Made by a program: the position numbers and the translations under genes
Notes under the pieces: generated by a model
The model's database searches: none
What the model saw: only the letters and a program-made list of their open reading frames with translations
What the model was told of the DNA's origin: nothing
DNA from: Alteromonadaceae bacterium M269
GTDB taxonomy: Bacteria; Pseudomonadota; Gammaproteobacteria; Enterobacterales; Alteromonadaceae
Direction: 5' to 3'
DNA length: 64,000 nt
Assembly: GCA_004353515.1 (NCBI GenBank)
Contig: SMNZ01000010.1
Span: 1-64,000, forward strand
In this document: positions 1 to 8,701 of the stretch, piece after piece
How positions within the stretch are numbered: position 1 is the stretch's first letter
Layout of the letters: each line of letters begins with the position of its first letter

Positions 1-1
1 G

Positions 2-172
2 GTTGCTGCTATGAGTGTTTCAGCAACGACACTGGCACAAAACCCAACAACCTACCTTGAAGATGCAGAAATCTTCTCTCAAACCTCAACGGAACTATCC
101 GAAGGATGGGGATGGAGTGGCTTAGCTGCGTGTGACGATGCCTCATGTGTAACAGTTGTCACACTGACTTAA
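2..172 (+). CDS. C-terminal end of a small exported protein (5' truncated by window)
   Basis: An open frame enters from the window edge and stops at TAA 170-172. The first visible residues (VAAMSVSATTLAQ) look like the hydrophobic end and AxA-type cleavage site of a signal peptide, followed by about 43 mostly polar residues with two cysteines near the end (ACDDASC). The ATG at 11 could only start a protein lacking most of a signal peptide, so the true start is probably left of the window. No family is recognised. A strong hairpin follows at 195-225. Confidence 0.5.
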   Translation, partial: VAAMSVSATTLAQNPTTYLEDAEIFSQTSTELSEGWGWSGLAACDDASCVTVVTLT

Positions 173-194
173 ATTAATTTTTATCGAGAGCAAA

Positions 195-225
195 AGAGCA
201 CTGCACAATGTTTTTGCAGTGCTCT
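195..225 (+). terminator. hairpin after the truncated gene
   Basis: An 11-bp perfect stem (AGAGCACTGCA / TGCAGTGCTCT) with a 9-base loop follows the stop codon at 172. There is no T tract after the stem, so termination may be weak or Rho-assisted. Confidence 0.55.
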
Positions 226-264
226 CATAACTCATAACGTTTACTGAAGTATGAGAGTAGTAAC

Positions 265-1239
265 GTGACATTAAGTATTGGCAATGGATTTTTAAATTAC
301 TTTTATAGCCGCTATTTAGCTGGCGGTTCGACACTAGGTGAAGCTAGAAGGATATCAAGGAGGAATCTTGCATTGGCGGAAGTTGTGCAAGCACCGCAGT
401 ACGCTCATGCAATTGTCCTTAAAGAGCAAATTGAACGGTTTGAAAAGGCAGTAAAGTTAGTCAAAGAGAGTAAAGAACTCTCAATAGAGCTGCTTTGCGA
501 CATCAATAAAACACTGACTCCTGAAGAGCGACGAAGCGGTGAAGTGAGAAGTGTTCAAAACTGGCTTGGTAAATCCCTAGAAACAGCTTATTACTTGCCG
601 CCACCACCGACAGAACTTGATTCACTACTCTGTAAATTTATCAATCTTATCAATAATTCTACGTTACCAACAAAAGAGAAAGCGCTTTTAGCTTATGTGA
701 ATACGCAAAAAATACATACCTTCGCTGATGGTAATGGTCGAACGGCAAGGGCTATCTATGCTGGCATCTTAGCAAAGGAATATGACATTCATATCCCATT
801 ATCTCTGTATAGATTAAAAGTGTCGCCTGATTACTACTACGACTTCTTAAGAGTTCAACCTATTAATAGTGAAGGGATAGTGTCACATGATTACTTAGGT
901 GAAGCTTATCAATGGATAAATAACTATGAAAAGGAGGTAGCTCAACAACTAATCGCCACTCAAAAATGTATCTCAAATAAAATCGGTTTTTCTTATATGA
1001 CTGCGGAAGACATGGATATTGTCACTTTGTTGTGGCGTTACCCTGTACTGACTTATGAAACTATAAAAAGCCATTTAAACAATAATCAAAAAAAAGCTCA
1101 TGATGTTATATCAACATTGTCGAATTGTTCGATTTTATCAGCTAGAAAGATTAGCTACCAAACTAAAACAATTTATGTAGCAGAGGATATTTTTAACTGC
1201 TGGGACAAGCTCGATAACTTGATGAGCGATATCAAATAA
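265..1239 (+). CDS. Fic-family protein with C-terminal winged-helix region
   Basis: Fic domains usually transfer AMP from ATP to a target protein hydroxyl. The active-site motif HTFADGNGRTAR lies at about residues 151-162 and matches HxFxDGN(G/K)R, with the catalytic His, metal-binding Asp and anion-hole Gly-Asn-Gly-Arg all present. Upstream, GEVRSVQNW and YLPPPP match the flap region of the widespread Fic-wHTH proteins, and residues 240-320 look like the usual winged helix. The first 38 residues do not resemble the family and I do not see the (S/T)xxxE(G/N) inhibitory motif expected just before the QYAHAI helix; the N-terminus may be shortened or replaced. The start is GTG with no clear ribosome site. 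Two small exported proteins follow on the same strand. Confidence 0.82.
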   Translation: MTLSIGNGFLNYFYSRYLAGGSTLGEARRISRRNLALAEVVQAPQYAHAIVLKEQIERFEKAVKLVKESKELSIELLCDINKTLTPEERRSGEVRSVQNWLGKSLETAYYLPPPPTELDSLLCKFINLINNSTLPTKEKALLAYVNTQKIHTFADGNGRTARAIYAGILAKEYDIHIPLSLYRLKVSPDYYYDFLRVQPINSEGIVSHDYLGEAYQWINNYEKEVAQQLIATQKCISNKIGFSYMTAEDMDIVTLLWRYPVLTYETIKSHLNNNQKKAHDVISTLSNCSILSARKISYQTKTIYVAEDIFNCWDKLDNLMSDIK

Positions 1240-1262
1240 AGACATATTTTTAAGGAATAATA

Positions 1263-1844
1263 ATGATATCTCGTTTAAGCAAAGCTGCGTTAGCTGTTGT
1301 TTGTCTAAACAGCAGCATCGCAATAGACTATACAGCAAATGAAACTTACTTTGATGAAGAAGCGTCATTTGCAAGCTCTAGTATCATGCTTCTCAGAGGC
1401 ATGAATTGGTCAAGCAATACTGTTCATGCTCGTGATTGCCGGATTTCGGCAATAGAATGTATAACTGTTACTCCCGATGGCCCGTTTCCTGTAGAACCAC
1501 CCGAGCCTATTATCCCAGAAGATCCTCCTGAGGATGCTAATCAAGATCCCGGCAGTGGCGGTGGAAGTAGGCGTGGTGGGAATACGCAACCTGAGCCTGA
1601 ACAAAGTCCAATACCTCCAAATCCAGAGCTAAAAGCATGCCTAGAACAATCTTTGTTTGACCAAGATGAAGTTTGTTTTCCTGTTGCTCTCAATAGCTTT
1701 ATCGAACTTGTCTCTACATGTTCGGTTTTCGATTTTGAAGACCCATGTTTTGAACGAGCTCTAGATCATCAGATATCTCTTGAGGAAGATTGTCGAAATC
1801 GAAAAGAAAGAGATGACGCTGCATGTCGTCGGAATTTTGGATAG
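1263..1844 (+). CDS. hypothetical proline-rich, cysteine-containing exported protein
   Basis: Not recognised. The N-terminus (MISRLSKAALAVVCLNSSIA) is a plausible signal peptide. Residues about 75-120 are rich in Pro, Glu and Gly and probably disordered, acting as a linker. The C-terminal 70 residues hold six cysteines among acidic residues, which suggests disulfides in the periplasm or outside the cell. It starts 23 bases after the Fic gene with AAGGAA ahead of the ATG, so it may be cotranscribed with it. Its short length, bias and lack of recognisable family point to an accessory gene. Confidence 0.55.
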   Translation: MISRLSKAALAVVCLNSSIAIDYTANETYFDEEASFASSSIMLLRGMNWSSNTVHARDCRISAIECITVTPDGPFPVEPPEPIIPEDPPEDANQDPGSGGGSRRGGNTQPEPEQSPIPPNPELKACLEQSLFDQDEVCFPVALNSFIELVSTCSVFDFEDPCFERALDHQISLEEDCRNRKERDDAACRRNFG

Positions 1845-1896
1845 TATTAAGATTAAAAGTAAAGATTATTAATTAAATTTTGAGAGGTATATAAAT

Positions 1897-2373
1897 ATGA
1901 AAAAAATAATATTTTTGATTTTCTCTATTACTATAGGTTACTCGAGTGCCGCATTTGCCGATGGTAGCTGCGATAGCGTTTTAAGAGAAGAGATGTCAGC
2001 TTGGCAGTCTAAAACAGGTTTTTTTAAAATTAGGGGAACGAACCTTATTGGTGAGAGCCTGACTGCTAGAGAAAATGCAATGACATTATTCAAAGAGACG
2101 ATAGATGAGATGGACTTGGAGCAGTGCTCTGCCGATATACTTGATGATATTTGGGTTCTCAAATATCACTTGAATAATTATTTTGCTGCAAACGACGAAA
2201 TGCTCAAGATGAAAGGGGAAATTGAAGAAGTAGACGAAATTTCTGATCTAGAGCAAGGAACTAAGGAAAAATATAGAACTCTGTTTACCGAGCGAGCTGT
2301 GGCACAAGGTACTTTTGTAGCGACATTATCTAGTGTATTTAGTCAACTAGATATTAGGTTGGAATTTGAATAG
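1897..2373 (+). CDS. hypothetical exported protein
   Basis: Not recognised. A clear signal peptide (MKKIIFLIFSITIGYSSAAFA, cleavage before DGSCD) is followed by a mostly helical acidic domain of about 137 residues with two cysteines (SCDS near the N-terminus and EQCSAD in the middle) that could pair. GAGAGG lies about 10 bases before the ATG. It follows the preceding small gene by 52 bases in the same direction, so the two may be cotranscribed. Confidence 0.6.
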   Translation: MKKIIFLIFSITIGYSSAAFADGSCDSVLREEMSAWQSKTGFFKIRGTNLIGESLTARENAMTLFKETIDEMDLEQCSADILDDIWVLKYHLNNYFAANDEMLKMKGEIEEVDEISDLEQGTKEKYRTLFTERAVAQGTFVATLSSVFSQLDIRLEFE

Positions 2374-2526
2374 ACCTATTCAAATCTTAGTAATAAATAG
2401 TTCCTTTTGGCATAATATTTAGCTATTGAAATAGTGAATATCTAAACGATAAGTAACATTACGTTTAATATGAAATGTATTATTTGTAGGTTAGGTATTC
2501 ACTCTTCATTTTAACTATCTGACATT

Positions 2527-3975
2527 TTACTCAAAAGAAGCTAACCCTAACTGCGCTTGTTCGATTTGTTTAGGATCGTTAGACCAGTTAATCACATTGC
2601 CAAGAAAAAATCGTGCATAAGCTTCGTTTTTTAGCTCAACCATATAAGAGCCTGCGATTAGATTGAAGTAAGTGCTTGAGGGTAATAGTGATACAGCACC
2701 AATAATTTCTTCTGCGGCTTTTTCTTTCTCACCAGCCTGCCAATACAAATCAGCAAGGAACACAAGCGTTTGACTATAAGAACCTGATTTTTTTGATCTT
2801 TCTAAATAGTAGGTTGCAAGTCGGCGCATTTCTTCTTGACGCTCGGATAGACGTTCTGAAAGTTCTTTATAAGCTTGCCCAATATTGAGTAGGGCTTCTG
2901 CGCTTAGGTTTTTTCGTCGTACGAGTTCGTCTAGAAGTGCTATGGCTTCTTCTGTTTTGTCTTCTCTCACTAGTAAAAAAGCATTGACTGATAAAGCCTT
3001 GGCGTTATTGAGCTTCATTGCTTGTTGCAGGAGTTTCGTTGAGGTTTCTTGTTGGCCTACCGAAAACGCTAAACTTGATAGGTTGGCATACAGTTGGCCT
3101 TGCTCCATTGCTTGGCTTTGATAATCCAAGTTAATCTCTGGTTTAGTCATGCTAAGCGCGGATAATCTAAGCTTTCGACGATAACGCCTTAGCTTCTTTT
3201 GCATCTCATCTAAGCTAACAGCAAAGGACTGCTTGTATGCTTCAAGAGGTTTTATACCTTGGTTGTAGAGTATTAAAAATTGGTTGAGAGAGGCGTTGTA
3301 GTCATCAAATCCATTGTCACCACTGAACCTTAAGAAATGTGTGAATAACCAGGCCGTTGCATAGTATCGTCCTGTGAGTTTACCACCTGTTAATGTGCTT
3401 CTATTTATTGTTAATAGTGTTTCTAAATCGAGAAGCTTGGTTTGCGTACGCGGCTTAAGCCGTGAAGGGTTTCCTATAATGACAATCTCATCATTGTATT
3501 CCACACTGGAATAGAGTTCTGCAATCCCCTCATCGAACCAACCCGGGTATCTAAAGCTTGAGTTTGTCCTAACGAGATAGTGAAGGTATTCGTGGTATAG
3601 CGTGTTTAAATCTAAATCACTTAATCTACCTGGCCCAACAACCATAATTGGGCCACGCGTTGTGGGAGTGAAAAAGCCGGCAACATTGCGCCCCGGTTTA
3701 ACTAAGTCGTAATCTTTGTAGTCCTTAAACGCATAAACTTCTACCGGTACAAACGTTCTGGACTTATCTAGATTCAGTACTTCAAAGAGTGTAGTCCTAA
3801 AAATTTCGAAGTCTGTAAGTGCCTTTTCTACATCACTTTTATCCAGATCAGAATAAAGTGTAAAGTTCTGGCTTTTGTATTCGTTCCAGTTTTCCAGTTT
3901 GGCGTGAGCGAATGAAATAAAGCCGGAGCTAAGGAGTAAAAATAAAGAGAGTAACCGCAACATTCTTCTGTCCAT
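2527..3975 (-). CDS. exported peptidase-MA-like metalloprotease with TPR repeats
   Basis: A signal peptide (first about 25 residues, ending SFAHA) precedes a domain with YHEYLHYLVR and, about 18 residues later, WFDEGIAELYSS. This HExxH plus downstream Glu arrangement is the gluzincin zinc site of peptidase-MA-like families. The C-terminal half (about residues 290-480) is a run of helical pairs with TPR character (ALLNIGQAYKEL, ALVFLADLYWQAGEKEKA). It is transcribed alone, away from the spondin genes. The substrate is unknown; export puts it in the periplasm or at the surface. Confidence 0.75.
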   Translation of the reverse strand: MDRRMLRLLSLFLLLSSGFISFAHAKLENWNEYKSQNFTLYSDLDKSDVEKALTDFEIFRTTLFEVLNLDKSRTFVPVEVYAFKDYKDYDLVKPGRNVAGFFTPTTRGPIMVVGPGRLSDLDLNTLYHEYLHYLVRTNSSFRYPGWFDEGIAELYSSVEYNDEIVIIGNPSRLKPRTQTKLLDLETLLTINRSTLTGGKLTGRYYATAWLFTHFLRFSGDNGFDDYNASLNQFLILYNQGIKPLEAYKQSFAVSLDEMQKKLRRYRRKLRLSALSMTKPEINLDYQSQAMEQGQLYANLSSLAFSVGQQETSTKLLQQAMKLNNAKALSVNAFLLVREDKTEEAIALLDELVRRKNLSAEALLNIGQAYKELSERLSERQEEMRRLATYYLERSKKSGSYSQTLVFLADLYWQAGEKEKAAEEIIGAVSLLPSSTYFNLIAGSYMVELKNEAYARFFLGNVINWSNDPKQIEQAQLGLASFE

Positions 3976-4616
3976 AAAAATCCATGTATTCGTGTTTATC
4001 TGTGAAGTGCCTTGTTTATATTTGCTTTAGCGCAAATACAGTATTCCTTTTCGAATGAACGAATTTTATCACAGATATACACAATAATTAATTCGATAAA
4101 AAGTGAAAAATAAAGCTGAGTATTTGAACCCTTTCTCTCTCTTAATGACTCTTAGAGAGTGACTCAAGATGGCGAAAGTTATTTTGGATCACTTAATAAT
4201 TCTGACAGTCCCATTGTAAGAATTGTTACCTTTGATTAGTAACTGTTGATCGGTTACAGCATGGTTTTCCATTGACCATGTTTAGGCTCTTACATTTGTA
4301 AGAGCCTTTTTTTACTTTAATAATTTCTTGGCTTTTTCTTCATCTCTTTAAAAATATTCATGCCCTTTTTCAAGGTATTTCTGCCACTCTGTCGTTGTTT
4401 AAAAGACTGTCCTAAAGTGCTGTTAATTACATATTTGTGTGATGTAAATAATACATTTCTGTTAGAGAAAAAATAAAATTTAGCGCTTTTTTTGAACCCT
4501 TGTGAAGAACTAGTGACTCTTAGGTGGCTAACAAGGGAATGAAAATAAGTGGGGCATAAAGCTCTTATAAAAATGGAAATACAGTTAGTTAATTTTTCAA
4601 AAAAAGAGAAAGCTTT
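3976..4616 (+). other. 641-base intergenic region with hairpins; possible small RNA
   Basis: No protein gene is supported. Three consecutive hairpins occur: GTAAC/GTTAC around 4240-4258, CATGGT/ACCATG at 4260-4280, and a strong terminator at 4285-4313 reading on the plus strand although no plus-strand gene lies before it. That arrangement fits a small RNA ending near 4313. Two imperfect copies of a TTGAACCCTT...TGACTCTTAG segment lie near 4126-4155 and 4492-4522. No confident -35/-10 pair was found. Confidence 0.35.
4285..4313 (+). terminator. Rho-independent terminator without an upstream gene
   Basis: A perfect 10-bp stem (GGCTCTTACA / TGTAAGAGCC) with a 2-base gap is followed directly by seven T residues. 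It reads on the plus strand and ends about 300 bases before the spondin gene start. Confidence 0.8.
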
Positions 4617-5444
4617 ATGAAACAACAGATTATTGGAATGGCTGCGCTAGGGCTAATGAGTGCGTTGAATGCTGCTCATGCAGTAGAGGTTCAGATTGAG
4701 TTCACTAATTTAACTCGTGGTATGTCATTTACACCTCGTTTACTGGTTGCTCACAATGAAAACATTGATCTTTTTGAACCTGGTACAGCACCGACTGAGC
4801 GCTTAGCTTGGATGGCTGAAGCAGGCGTTATTGTTGATGCACAGAATCCAGCAGGCGTAGGTTCCAATTTTGAGTCTTTTTTAAATTCTCCCGAGAATGC
4901 GGATAACAATGCATTTCAAGGTTTTGGTTTAAGTGCTCCTCCTCATGGACCAGCATCGACAAGAAACTATACTTTTGATACTGAGGATTTTCCCCTTTTA
5001 TCGCTGGTCACAATGCTTATTCCAACTAATGATGCTTTTGCCGGTTTAGATAGTTGGAGAATTCCGACAGAACCAGGTACTTACAGTGTGACACTTAATG
5101 CTTACGATGCAGGCTCTGAAGCTAATGATGAAATCAGCAGCTTGAGAACCGATGTTGTAGAAGAAGGTACTGGTTTGGCGCTTGGTGGTTACGCCCTACC
5201 TGGTATGGCTGGTTCAGGTAATCCAAATGCGGTTGGTGAATTAGCGGTAGGTGACGGCGGTACTGGTGTCGCTATTCAGATCACCAATGGAACATTGGCT
5301 GACGAGCGCGAAGGCATCGTTCATATTCACCGAAATGTTCTAGGTGATACGGATCCTAATGGTGGCATTAGTGATCTGGATTCACGTGTGCATCGTTGGT
5401 TGAACCCAGTAGCTCGATTGACCATTACCATTCCAGCGCAATAA
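4617..5444 (+). CDS. spondin-domain exported protein
   Basis: A signal peptide (MKQQIIGMAALGLMSALNAAHA) leads into a bacterial spondin-N-type domain filling the rest of the protein. Typical landmarks are the opening VQIEFTNLTRGMSFTPRLLVAHN, a central SLVTMLIPTNDAF strand, NAYDAGSEANDE, and a closing VHRWLNPVARLTI. In eukaryotes this fold binds extracellular matrix; in bacteria the role is not established, though the protein should be periplasmic or secreted. It is followed 15 bases later by a second spondin-domain gene with which it shares the order of all these blocks, so the two look like a tandem duplication. Confidence 0.85.
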   Translation: MKQQIIGMAALGLMSALNAAHAVEVQIEFTNLTRGMSFTPRLLVAHNENIDLFEPGTAPTERLAWMAEAGVIVDAQNPAGVGSNFESFLNSPENADNNAFQGFGLSAPPHGPASTRNYTFDTEDFPLLSLVTMLIPTNDAFAGLDSWRIPTEPGTYSVTLNAYDAGSEANDEISSLRTDVVEEGTGLALGGYALPGMAGSGNPNAVGELAVGDGGTGVAIQITNGTLADEREGIVHIHRNVLGDTDPNGGISDLDSRVHRWLNPVARLTITIPAQ

Positions 5445-5459
5445 TTAAAGGAGTTGGTT

Positions 5460-6263
5460 ATGAAACTACTGAAACTCAGTATCTTACCTTTAGTTATCGC
5501 ACTCGCAGCTTGTAGTGGTGATGATGGTGCCGTTGGTCCAGCGGGTCCTGCCGGGCCTCAAGGACCCGCTGGACCAGCAGGCCCTCAAGGTCCCCAAGGC
5601 GAATCCGGTGATGTTTCTACAACAGCTGTGTTTGAAGTACAGCTTATCAACTTGACCTTAAGGCAACCCTTATCACCTGTTGCTGTTATGGCTCACAGCG
5701 TGGGGTTCAATCCCTTTATTGATGGTGAGCCTGCATCGGCAGGTGTTGAGTTGCTCGCTGAAGGCGGCGACAACTCAGGCTTGTTAGCAGAGGCTGTTGC
5801 TGCAGATGAGCATTTGGATAGTGCTTCTACTATGGGGCCTATACCGCCTTTCACTATAGGTAATCCAAATGGGCCGATTGTCGAGTTAAGCTTTCCTATC
5901 GAAGAGCTCGATAATGCACGTTTAAGTATTGTCAGTATGCTCGTGCATACAAACGATGCTTTTACGGGAACCAATGCTTTTAATATCAGCGGCATGGAAG
6001 TTGGGCAGACAGTTCGAATTAATGCCCCTACTTGGGATGCTGGAACCGAAGCAAATACAGAGACAGCTGCGTCAATGCCAGGTCCTGACTTTGGTGGTGA
6101 AGGTTTTAATGCAGCGAGAGACGATGTATTTGATCGCGTGCATTTCCATCAAGGTGTTGTGACTAGTGCAAGTGTTGAATCTGGGTTAGCTACAGCTGAT
6201 TTAACGGATGTACACCGTTTTGATAATCCAACTGCTCGCATAATTATCACCCGAACCGAGTAG
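5460..6263 (+). CDS. spondin-domain lipoprotein with collagen-like stalk
   Basis: The start is ATG 5460, chosen because AAGGAG sits 6 bases before it (a TTG at 5454 is the other option). A lipoprotein signal ends in LAAC at about residue 18. Directly after it come about 11 Gly-X-Y triplets, mostly GPA and GPQ, forming a short collagen-like stalk, then a spondin-N-type domain (VFEVQLINLTLRQPLSP, SIVSMLVHTNDAF, TWDAGTEANTE, VHRFDNPTARIII). The gene before it encodes the same domain without anchor or stalk. The architecture suggests a membrane-anchored and a free partner made together. Function is unknown. Confidence 0.85.
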   Translation: MKLLKLSILPLVIALAACSGDDGAVGPAGPAGPQGPAGPAGPQGPQGESGDVSTTAVFEVQLINLTLRQPLSPVAVMAHSVGFNPFIDGEPASAGVELLAEGGDNSGLLAEAVAADEHLDSASTMGPIPPFTIGNPNGPIVELSFPIEELDNARLSIVSMLVHTNDAFTGTNAFNISGMEVGQTVRINAPTWDAGTEANTETAASMPGPDFGGEGFNAARDDVFDRVHFHQGVVTSASVESGLATADLTDVHRFDNPTARIIITRTE

Positions 6264-6298
6264 CTATCATGTTATTCGGTTGATGAAGTGTGTAAGCA

Positions 6299-6324
6299 AA
6301 GGCCCCGAAGTTTGGGGCCTTTTA
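6299..6324 (+). terminator. terminator of the spondin operon
   Basis: The stem AAGGCCCC / GGGGCCTT with a 7-base loop is followed by TTATCTTTT. The A residues on the left also let it act for the minus-strand gene ending at 6368. Confidence 0.75.
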
Positions 6325-6367
6325 TCTTTTAGACTCTTTGCTTATTCAAAGCCTTTTATAGTGAGTC

Positions 6368-7570
6368 TTAATTCACTAATTTACTGACAACAGCAACGTC
6401 ATTATGCAAGGTTCTATGAACAGGGCATTTGTCGGCAATTTCCAGAAAACGTGCTTCTTGTTGCTCATCTAGTGTACCCACATAACTAATGTTTCGAACA
6501 ATGGCTTCGATACCATTTTGTTGTTCACAATTGTCACAATCTTCTTTGTAATTACGTGTATGGGTTAGCTCAACTCTTATATGCTCGATAGGTAATTTCT
6601 TGCGTTCGGCATACATTCTGAGAGTCATTGATGTACAAGCTCCTAACCCCGCGAGTAAGTGGTCGTAGGGATCAGGTCCAGTATTTTTGCCGCCTACCTT
6701 CAAAGGCTCGTCGGCCAGCCAATAGTGACTATTTGTACTGACGTGCTGTGTAAATTTGTGATCTTTTTCTTCAACTAACACATGCCCTTGAGCGACATTT
6801 GCATTATAGCTTTCCGTTTCGCTAGGTACGTAACGGCTAGCCCATGCGGCTATCACTTCAGCAGCGTATTCTGCATCTTTTTTATTCGTTAATAGATGAT
6901 CGGCATCGTCCAAGCTTACAAAACTCTTCGGATGCAGTGCAGCTTGATAAATTTTCTCGGCTTCTGCAATTTTGACGATGCTATCAATAGGCGAGTGCAT
7001 AACCAGTAACGCTTTCTTGAGTTTGCTGATGTGGTTAGTACCGTAATTGTTAATGTCGTCTAAAAACTGCTTTTGAATAGTGAACTTACGTCCTGCCAGG
7101 TTAACTTCAGCTTTACCTTGCTCTTCTATGTCGTCGATATGCGCTGCAAAGTTGTGAGCAACATGTGCTGCATCAGAAGGTGAGCCGATGGTCACCAAAG
7201 CCATAGATTCAGGTACTTTCTGAGCAACCCCTAAAACAGCTGCACCACCTAAGCTATGGCCGATAAGTAATTTAGGTGCACTATACTCTTGACGTAAGAA
7301 GTCTGCTGCTGCTACTAAATCTTGTACATTGGATGAGAAGTTAGTATTAGCAAAATCACCATCACTGTTGCCTAGTCCTGTAAAATCAAAACGCAGAACT
7401 GCTATGCCTTTAGCGGTTAATGCTCGGCTTATTCTGGAAGCGGCAGCGACATCCTTTCCACATGTGAAGCAGTGCGCGAACAAGGCAAAGAATCGGATAT
7501 TGCTTTCAGGTGTTTCTAGCAAACCACTTAAGGTGTGTTCACCACTTTTAAATTCTACTTTTTGGCGCAT
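6368..7570 (-). CDS. alpha/beta hydrolase-OsmC fusion protein
   Basis: Residues 1-250 form an alpha/beta hydrolase: oxyanion region [10 protein letters not shown], nucleophile elbow GHSLGGAA, an acid in MHSPIDSIV and a His in DDADHLL. Residues 270-400 form an OsmC/Ohr-type domain with the two expected reactive cysteines, in LGACTSMT and DKCPVHRTL. OsmC-type proteins reduce organic hydroperoxides through this Cys pair. This fused architecture is known in proteobacteria; the hydrolase substrate is not established. It is a monocistronic gene on the minus strand with no signal peptide, so it is cytoplasmic. Confidence 0.88.
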   Translation of the reverse strand: MRQKVEFKSGEHTLSGLLETPESNIRFFALFAHCFTCGKDVAAASRISRALTAKGIAVLRFDFTGLGNSDGDFANTNFSSNVQDLVAAADFLRQEYSAPKLLIGHSLGGAAVLGVAQKVPESMALVTIGSPSDAAHVAHNFAAHIDDIEEQGKAEVNLAGRKFTIQKQFLDDINNYGTNHISKLKKALLVMHSPIDSIVKIAEAEKIYQAALHPKSFVSLDDADHLLTNKKDAEYAAEVIAAWASRYVPSETESYNANVAQGHVLVEEKDHKFTQHVSTNSHYWLADEPLKVGGKNTGPDPYDHLLAGLGACTSMTLRMYAERKKLPIEHIRVELTHTRNYKEDCDNCEQQNGIEAIVRNISYVGTLDEQQEARFLEIADKCPVHRTLHNDVAVVSKLVN

Positions 7571-7667
7571 AGACTATTCCTAAATGAAGGGATTATTACG
7601 AAGAGGGATTATTTTAATAAACTAAGTGACAGGTGATTGGCTACCTGTATTTCATCTTAGCTACCCA

Positions 7668-8126
7668 TTAGTCAACATAGAATTCGTGTTTGAATTTTAA
7701 GTTCTCGCTCGAATTCCCGTGTCTTACATCGATATCAAACCGATAATTTTCTTTATGTCTGAAAGGAATCTGAGCGAGATAATAAATGGCGTCGCCTTCT
7801 TTGACTTCTTTAAATGTCAGTTTTTTAGAGTTTCCAATGAGGTTTGTTGCTTGTCCGGTGATAGCGACAGATTGCGCCTTTTGGGTTTCTTTATCTAAAA
7901 CCGAGATATTAACTAACGCGTTGAATTGACTGCGTTGGATGCCATATTGTCTTGCAACTTCAGGTTCAAAGAAGGTGCTATTAACAACAATGTAATGAAC
8001 ATCCCATTCACCCAACGTTTGCTTTTGTTCAGCGAGGCTAGGGAATGCAAAAAATGCCATCGCGAGCACCCAAAAGGTGCTTAATACTTTAATCGAACGA
8101 TTTGATTTATGGAGTCTAAATGACAT
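7668..8126 (-). CDS. DUF4426 family exported protein
   Basis: The start is set at 8126 because GGAGAG precedes that ATG at good spacing and because an upstream ATG would overlap the yggT gene. After about 40 residues containing a hydrophobic signal segment (LSTFWVLAMAFFAFPSLA) comes LGEWDVHYIVVNSTFFEPEVARQYGI, the signature opening of the DUF4426 family, then a beta-rich domain to the end. Function is unknown. It is the last gene of the yggS-proC-yggT-DUF4426 series, an order common in gammaproteobacteria. Confidence 0.82.
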   Translation of the reverse strand: MSFRLHKSNRSIKVLSTFWVLAMAFFAFPSLAEQKQTLGEWDVHYIVVNSTFFEPEVARQYGIQRSQFNALVNISVLDKETQKAQSVAITGQATNLIGNSKKLTFKEVKEGDAIYYLAQIPFRHKENYRFDIDVRHGNSSENLKFKHEFYVD

Positions 8127-8142
8127 TTTATGCTCTCCGCAG

Positions 8143-8685
8143 TTAGACATAACGTAATACGTCTTGCATAAACATTTGCAAAAATTGAAGTAGAACAATA
8201 GCAACTAACACTGAAAGGTCCAATCCACCCATAGGAGGGATAATGCGGCGTATAGGTGCTAGGAAAGGTTCTGTGAGTTGGTGAAGAACAATTTCGATAG
8301 GGTTATGTCCTTGACTTACCCAACTCAAAATAGCACGAATAATGAGTACCCAGAAAAGAAGAGAAAAGACTTCTTTCAGGACAACCAAGCATGCGCCAAT
8401 CAGAATGGATATAGGATTAAGGTTTGTTACCCCAAATAACAACGACAAAACAACAAGCTTGGCAGCTGCTACAACAAGTGCCAGTACAACAGTTGCTGTG
8501 TCTAGATTACCCATAGAAGGTAAGATTCGTCTCAGAGGAGCTACAAGAGGATGAGTCGCTTTAACAATAAATTGGCTAAAGGGGTTATAAAAATCGGCTC
8601 TTGCAAGCTGTAACCAAATACGCAGGATAACGACCATTAAATATAGGTCGAAAATGGTATTAATCAAAAAGTGAACTGAATTCAT
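8143..8685 (-). CDS. yggT: YggT family integral membrane protein
   Basis: The protein has two YggT repeats, each with a membrane helix followed by a P(L/F)xxPxRRI(L/I)PxMGxLD motif: HPLVAPLRRILPSMGNLD near residue 45 and TEPFLAPIRRIIPPMGGLD near residue 138. It is predicted to be embedded in the inner membrane. YggT proteins have been linked to osmotic stress and to cell shape or division in different bacteria; the exact role is unsettled. It lies 16 bases downstream of proC and 16 bases upstream of the DUF4426 gene, consistent with one operon. Confidence 0.92.
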   Translation of the reverse strand: MNSVHFLINTIFDLYLMVVILRIWLQLARADFYNPFSQFIVKATHPLVAPLRRILPSMGNLDTATVVLALVVAAAKLVVLSLLFGVTNLNPISILIGACLVVLKEVFSLLFWVLIIRAILSWVSQGHNPIEIVLHQLTEPFLAPIRRIIPPMGGLDLSVLVAIVLLQFLQMFMQDVLRYV

Positions 8686-8701
8686 ATTAGCTTCTCAATA
8701 A

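Noticed and set aside
7127-7583. Long plus-strand frames opposite the hydrolase-OsmC gene and similar antisense frames elsewhere
   Set aside because: They mirror the codon structure of real genes and have no ribosome sites or recognisable domains.
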